Assembly: GCA_028873275.1 (NCBI GenBank)
Contig: JAGWLJ010000004.1
Location: forward strand, 1 to 16,861
Length of the DNA: 16,861 bases
DNA from: Pseudomonadota bacterium
GTDB taxonomy: Bacteria > Pseudomonadota > Alphaproteobacteria > Rickettsiales > SXRF01
Direction: 5' to 3'
In this document: piece after piece, positions 15,661 through 16,861 of the stretch
Layout of the letters: each line of letters begins with the position of its first letter
Position numbering within the stretch: position 1 is the first letter of the stretch
Program-made: the position numbers and the translations under genes
Notes under the pieces: model-generated
The model's database searches: none
Seen by the model: the letters and a program-made list of their open reading frames with translations, nothing else
Told to the model about the DNA's origin: nothing

Positions 15661-16274
15661 CAAAGCAGGAAAAGCTGACCCGTCTCCTGGCAAAGGAAAG
15701 CGTCGGATTTGCCGCCATCCTCGTCATGCTGCTGTGGGCGCTGTGGCACCTGAGCGCGAGCTACGATGATTACCGCCAGCACAGCGAGGTGCTGGAAAAC
15801 AAGGTGGACGCGCTGGCCAGCGCTGCCGATTCGCTGCGCGCCAAGTATGACAAGGCCCGCGATGAAACGCTCTACCACGAGGTGTTACGCAAAAACGGCG
15901 GCACCTATGCCAACCGCGAAATGGTCAAGGACGCTTTCCGGACATTCAAGGACCGCTATCATCTGAGCGGCCTGCATCTGGCTATGTCGCCGCTTGCCAC
16001 CGGTAGGGACGCCGGATACCGCCGCGCCAGCTACCGCATCGTTTTCAGCGATGCCGAGGTGAGCTTCGTCGCGCCTTCAGAAGAGGATGCTTACGGATTG
16101 CTGGCCGCCATGGACGAAGAGCTTCCCGGCGCCTGCAAGATTACCCGCTTCAGCCTGCGCCACGCGACCGGTGAGCCGGCCGCCGGCAAAAATGTCGCCG
16201 CTCCGCTGCGGGGTGAGATTCATTTCCAGTGGATGGGTATCGAGCCGGCCGACGCGGCCGCTGTCGCCCGCTAA
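15657..16274 (+). CDS. PilO/GspM-like inner-membrane protein
   Basis: A 205-residue bitopic protein: a short cytosolic head, a membrane helix at about 16-34 (VGFAAILVMLLWALWHL), a coiled coil at about 35-70 (VLENKVDALASAADSLRAKYDKARDE), then a small alpha/beta periplasmic domain (about 90-195) as in PilO or GspM. Its start overlaps the stop of the PilM-N-like gene (ATGA), as pilN-pilO and gspL-gspM pairs often do. Sequence likeness alone is weak; position, size and topology support the call. It would dimerise through the periplasmic domain with the upstream protein and link the motor to the outer-membrane part. The stop is three bases from that of the convergent ndk gene, so no terminator fits between them. 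Confidence 0.68.
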   Translation: MTKQEKLTRLLAKESVGFAAILVMLLWALWHLSASYDDYRQHSEVLENKVDALASAADSLRAKYDKARDETLYHEVLRKNGGTYANREMVKDAFRTFKDRYHLSGLHLAMSPLATGRDAGYRRASYRIVFSDAEVSFVAPSEEDAYGLLAAMDEELPGACKITRFSLRHATGEPAAGKNVAAPLRGEIHFQWMGIEPADAAAVAR

Positions 16275-16277
16275 GCA

Positions 16278-16700
16278 TCAGCCGACGATTTCAATCCCGC
16301 TGAAGAAAAACGCGATCTCCGTAGCGGCATTCTCCGAGGAATCGGAGCCGTGCACGGAGTTCTGGCCTACATCGACGCCGAATTCCTTGCGGATGGTGCC
16401 GGGGGCCGCCTTGGCCGGGTCGGTGGCGCCCATGATTTCGCGGTTTTTGAGGACGGCGTTGTCGCCTTCCAGCACCTGCACCACCACCGGGCCGGACACC
16501 ATATATTCGACCAGTTCGTCATAGAACGGGCGGTCCTTGTGCACGATGTAGAACTCGCGAGCCTGCAGGCGCGACAGGCGCATGCGCTTCTGCGCGACGA
16601 CGCGCAGACCCTGTTCCTCGAACTTGGCATTGATCTTGCCCGTCAGGTTGCGCGCGGTGGCGTCGGGCTTGATGATCGAAAAGGTGCGCTGCGTGGCCAT
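16278..16700 (-). CDS. ndk: Nucleoside diphosphate kinase
   Basis: Transfers the gamma-phosphate of ATP to nucleoside diphosphates by a phospho-histidine intermediate, keeping NTP and dNTP pools balanced. From ATG 16700 the protein has 140 residues, the normal bacterial length. It starts MATQRTFSIIKPDAT and contains the active site NSVHGSDS with H117, plus RPFYDELVEYM and the C-terminal EIAFFF. This start is preferred over an upstream in-frame one at 16787, because GGAGA lies about eight bases before it and family proteins begin here. It has its own promoter (16734-16762) and is divergent from a lipoprotein gene. It converges on the pilus-like cluster with only three bases between stops. Confidence 0.98.
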   Translation of the reverse strand: MATQRTFSIIKPDATARNLTGKINAKFEEQGLRVVAQKRMRLSRLQAREFYIVHKDRPFYDELVEYMVSGPVVVQVLEGDNAVLKNREIMGATDPAKAAPGTIRKEFGVDVGQNSVHGSDSSENAATEIAFFFSGIEIVG

Positions 16701-16733
16701 GATGATGTCTCCGGAAGTTGACGATTGGGCGGC

Positions 16734-16762
16734 CTTATACGGGCAAACGGCGAGGAAAGCAA
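16734..16762 (-). promoter_or_regulatory. ndk promoter
   Basis: On the minus strand TTGCTT (16762-16757) and TATAAG (16739-16734) are spaced by 17 bp, close to the sigma-70 consensus. The leader would be about 25-30 nt and contains the GGAGA ribosome site. Confidence 0.6.
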
Positions 16763-16780
16763 TTTTTTTTGAAAGCGCAC

Positions 16781-16808
16781 TCGACAATGCGGCAAAAAGG
16801 ATTATGGT
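16781..16808 (+). promoter_or_regulatory. Promoter of the right-edge lipoprotein gene
   Basis: TCGACA (16781-16786) and TATGGT (16803-16808), 16 bp apart, look like a plausible sigma-70 promoter. The predicted transcript start falls at or next to ATG 16815, which would make a leaderless mRNA. It stands back to back with the ndk promoter. Confidence 0.45.
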
Positions 16809-16814
16809 GCGGCC

Positions 16815-16861
16815 ATGCGTAATACACTGGTTATTTTGAGCTTATTTCTGCTGGCCGGCTG
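16815..16861 (+). CDS. Start of a probable lipoprotein gene, cut by window edge
   Basis: Fifteen codons are visible: MRNTLVILSLFLLAG, followed by TG at the edge. If the next base is C or T the codon is Cys and completes a lipobox LLAGC, with a textbook short signal peptide. Nothing else of the gene can be seen. The AAGGA upstream is about 13 bases from this ATG, too far to be a good ribosome site. The nearer ATG at 16804 is followed by a stop after 11 codons. Confidence 0.5.
   Translation, partial: MRNTLVILSLFLLAG

Noticed and set aside
14056..15693. 545-codon open frame on the minus strand opposite the PilM-N-like gene
   Set aside because: Shadow frame; the plus-strand protein has a membrane helix, coiled coil and operon overlaps, while this one has no recognisable domain.
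16753..16775. T8 run downstream of the ndk promoter as a terminator on the plus strand
   Set aside because: No stem precedes it, and it lies between two divergent promoters where a terminator is not needed.
16478..16787. Longer ndk start at 16787
   Set aside because: The extra 29 residues lie over the promoter, have no family match, and the internal ATG 16700 has a good ribosome site.

Overview
The window is a stretch of GC-rich bacterial chromosome (about 60% GC by eye) packed with housekeeping genes. Gene content and order (an alanine-type aminotransferase, homoserine dehydrogenase and GlpX in one block; a class I PHB synthase; an otsB-otsA fusion) point to an alphaproteobacterium, perhaps Rhodospirillales-like. 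That placement is inference; no rRNA or other decisive marker is present. I see no phage, transposase, CRISPR array, tRNA or integron.

Layout. (1) 1-1229, minus: a DctA-type dicarboxylate:cation symporter whose C-terminus runs off the left edge. (2) 1321-2127, minus: an unrecognised outer-membrane beta-barrel protein. (3) 2181-6730, minus: a four-gene unit, transcribed in the order Pro/Ala-rich lipoprotein, AlaC-type aminotransferase, homoserine dehydrogenase, GlpX fructose-1,6-bisphosphatase. The last three are joined by ATGA overlaps. (4) 6848-8644, plus: class I poly(3-hydroxyalkanoate) synthase, divergent from unit 3. (5) 8676-10871, minus: a trehalose-phosphatase/trehalose-phosphate synthase fusion in the unusual order phosphatase-synthase. 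A compact palindrome separates it from phaC. (6) 11040-16274, plus: a tight four-gene set encoding a GspE/PilB ATPase, a GspF/PilC platform protein, a PilM-PilN-like (GspL-like) fusion and a PilO/GspM-like protein. This is the inner-membrane motor of a type IV pilus or type II secretion-like machine without pilins, secretin or peptidase in view. (7) 16278-16700, minus: nucleoside diphosphate kinase. (8) 16815-end, plus: the first 15 codons of a probable lipoprotein gene.

How the genes fit together. Units 3 to 5 concern central carbon and storage metabolism: amino-acid and threonine/methionine branch synthesis, gluconeogenesis, PHB storage and trehalose synthesis. Unit 6 builds a membrane machine whose substrate cannot be told from here.

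Most worth a second look: the symporter has Val in place of the near-invariant Asp of its TM7 NMDGT-type motif; the trehalose enzyme is fused in reversed order; the pilus-like cluster is reduced and contains a GspL-like fusion with a degenerate actin-fold half; and the palindrome ATTGCGCAAT supplies the -35 hexamers of two divergent promoters between the lipoprotein gene and phaC. I found no clear sign of a wholly new defence or mobile system.
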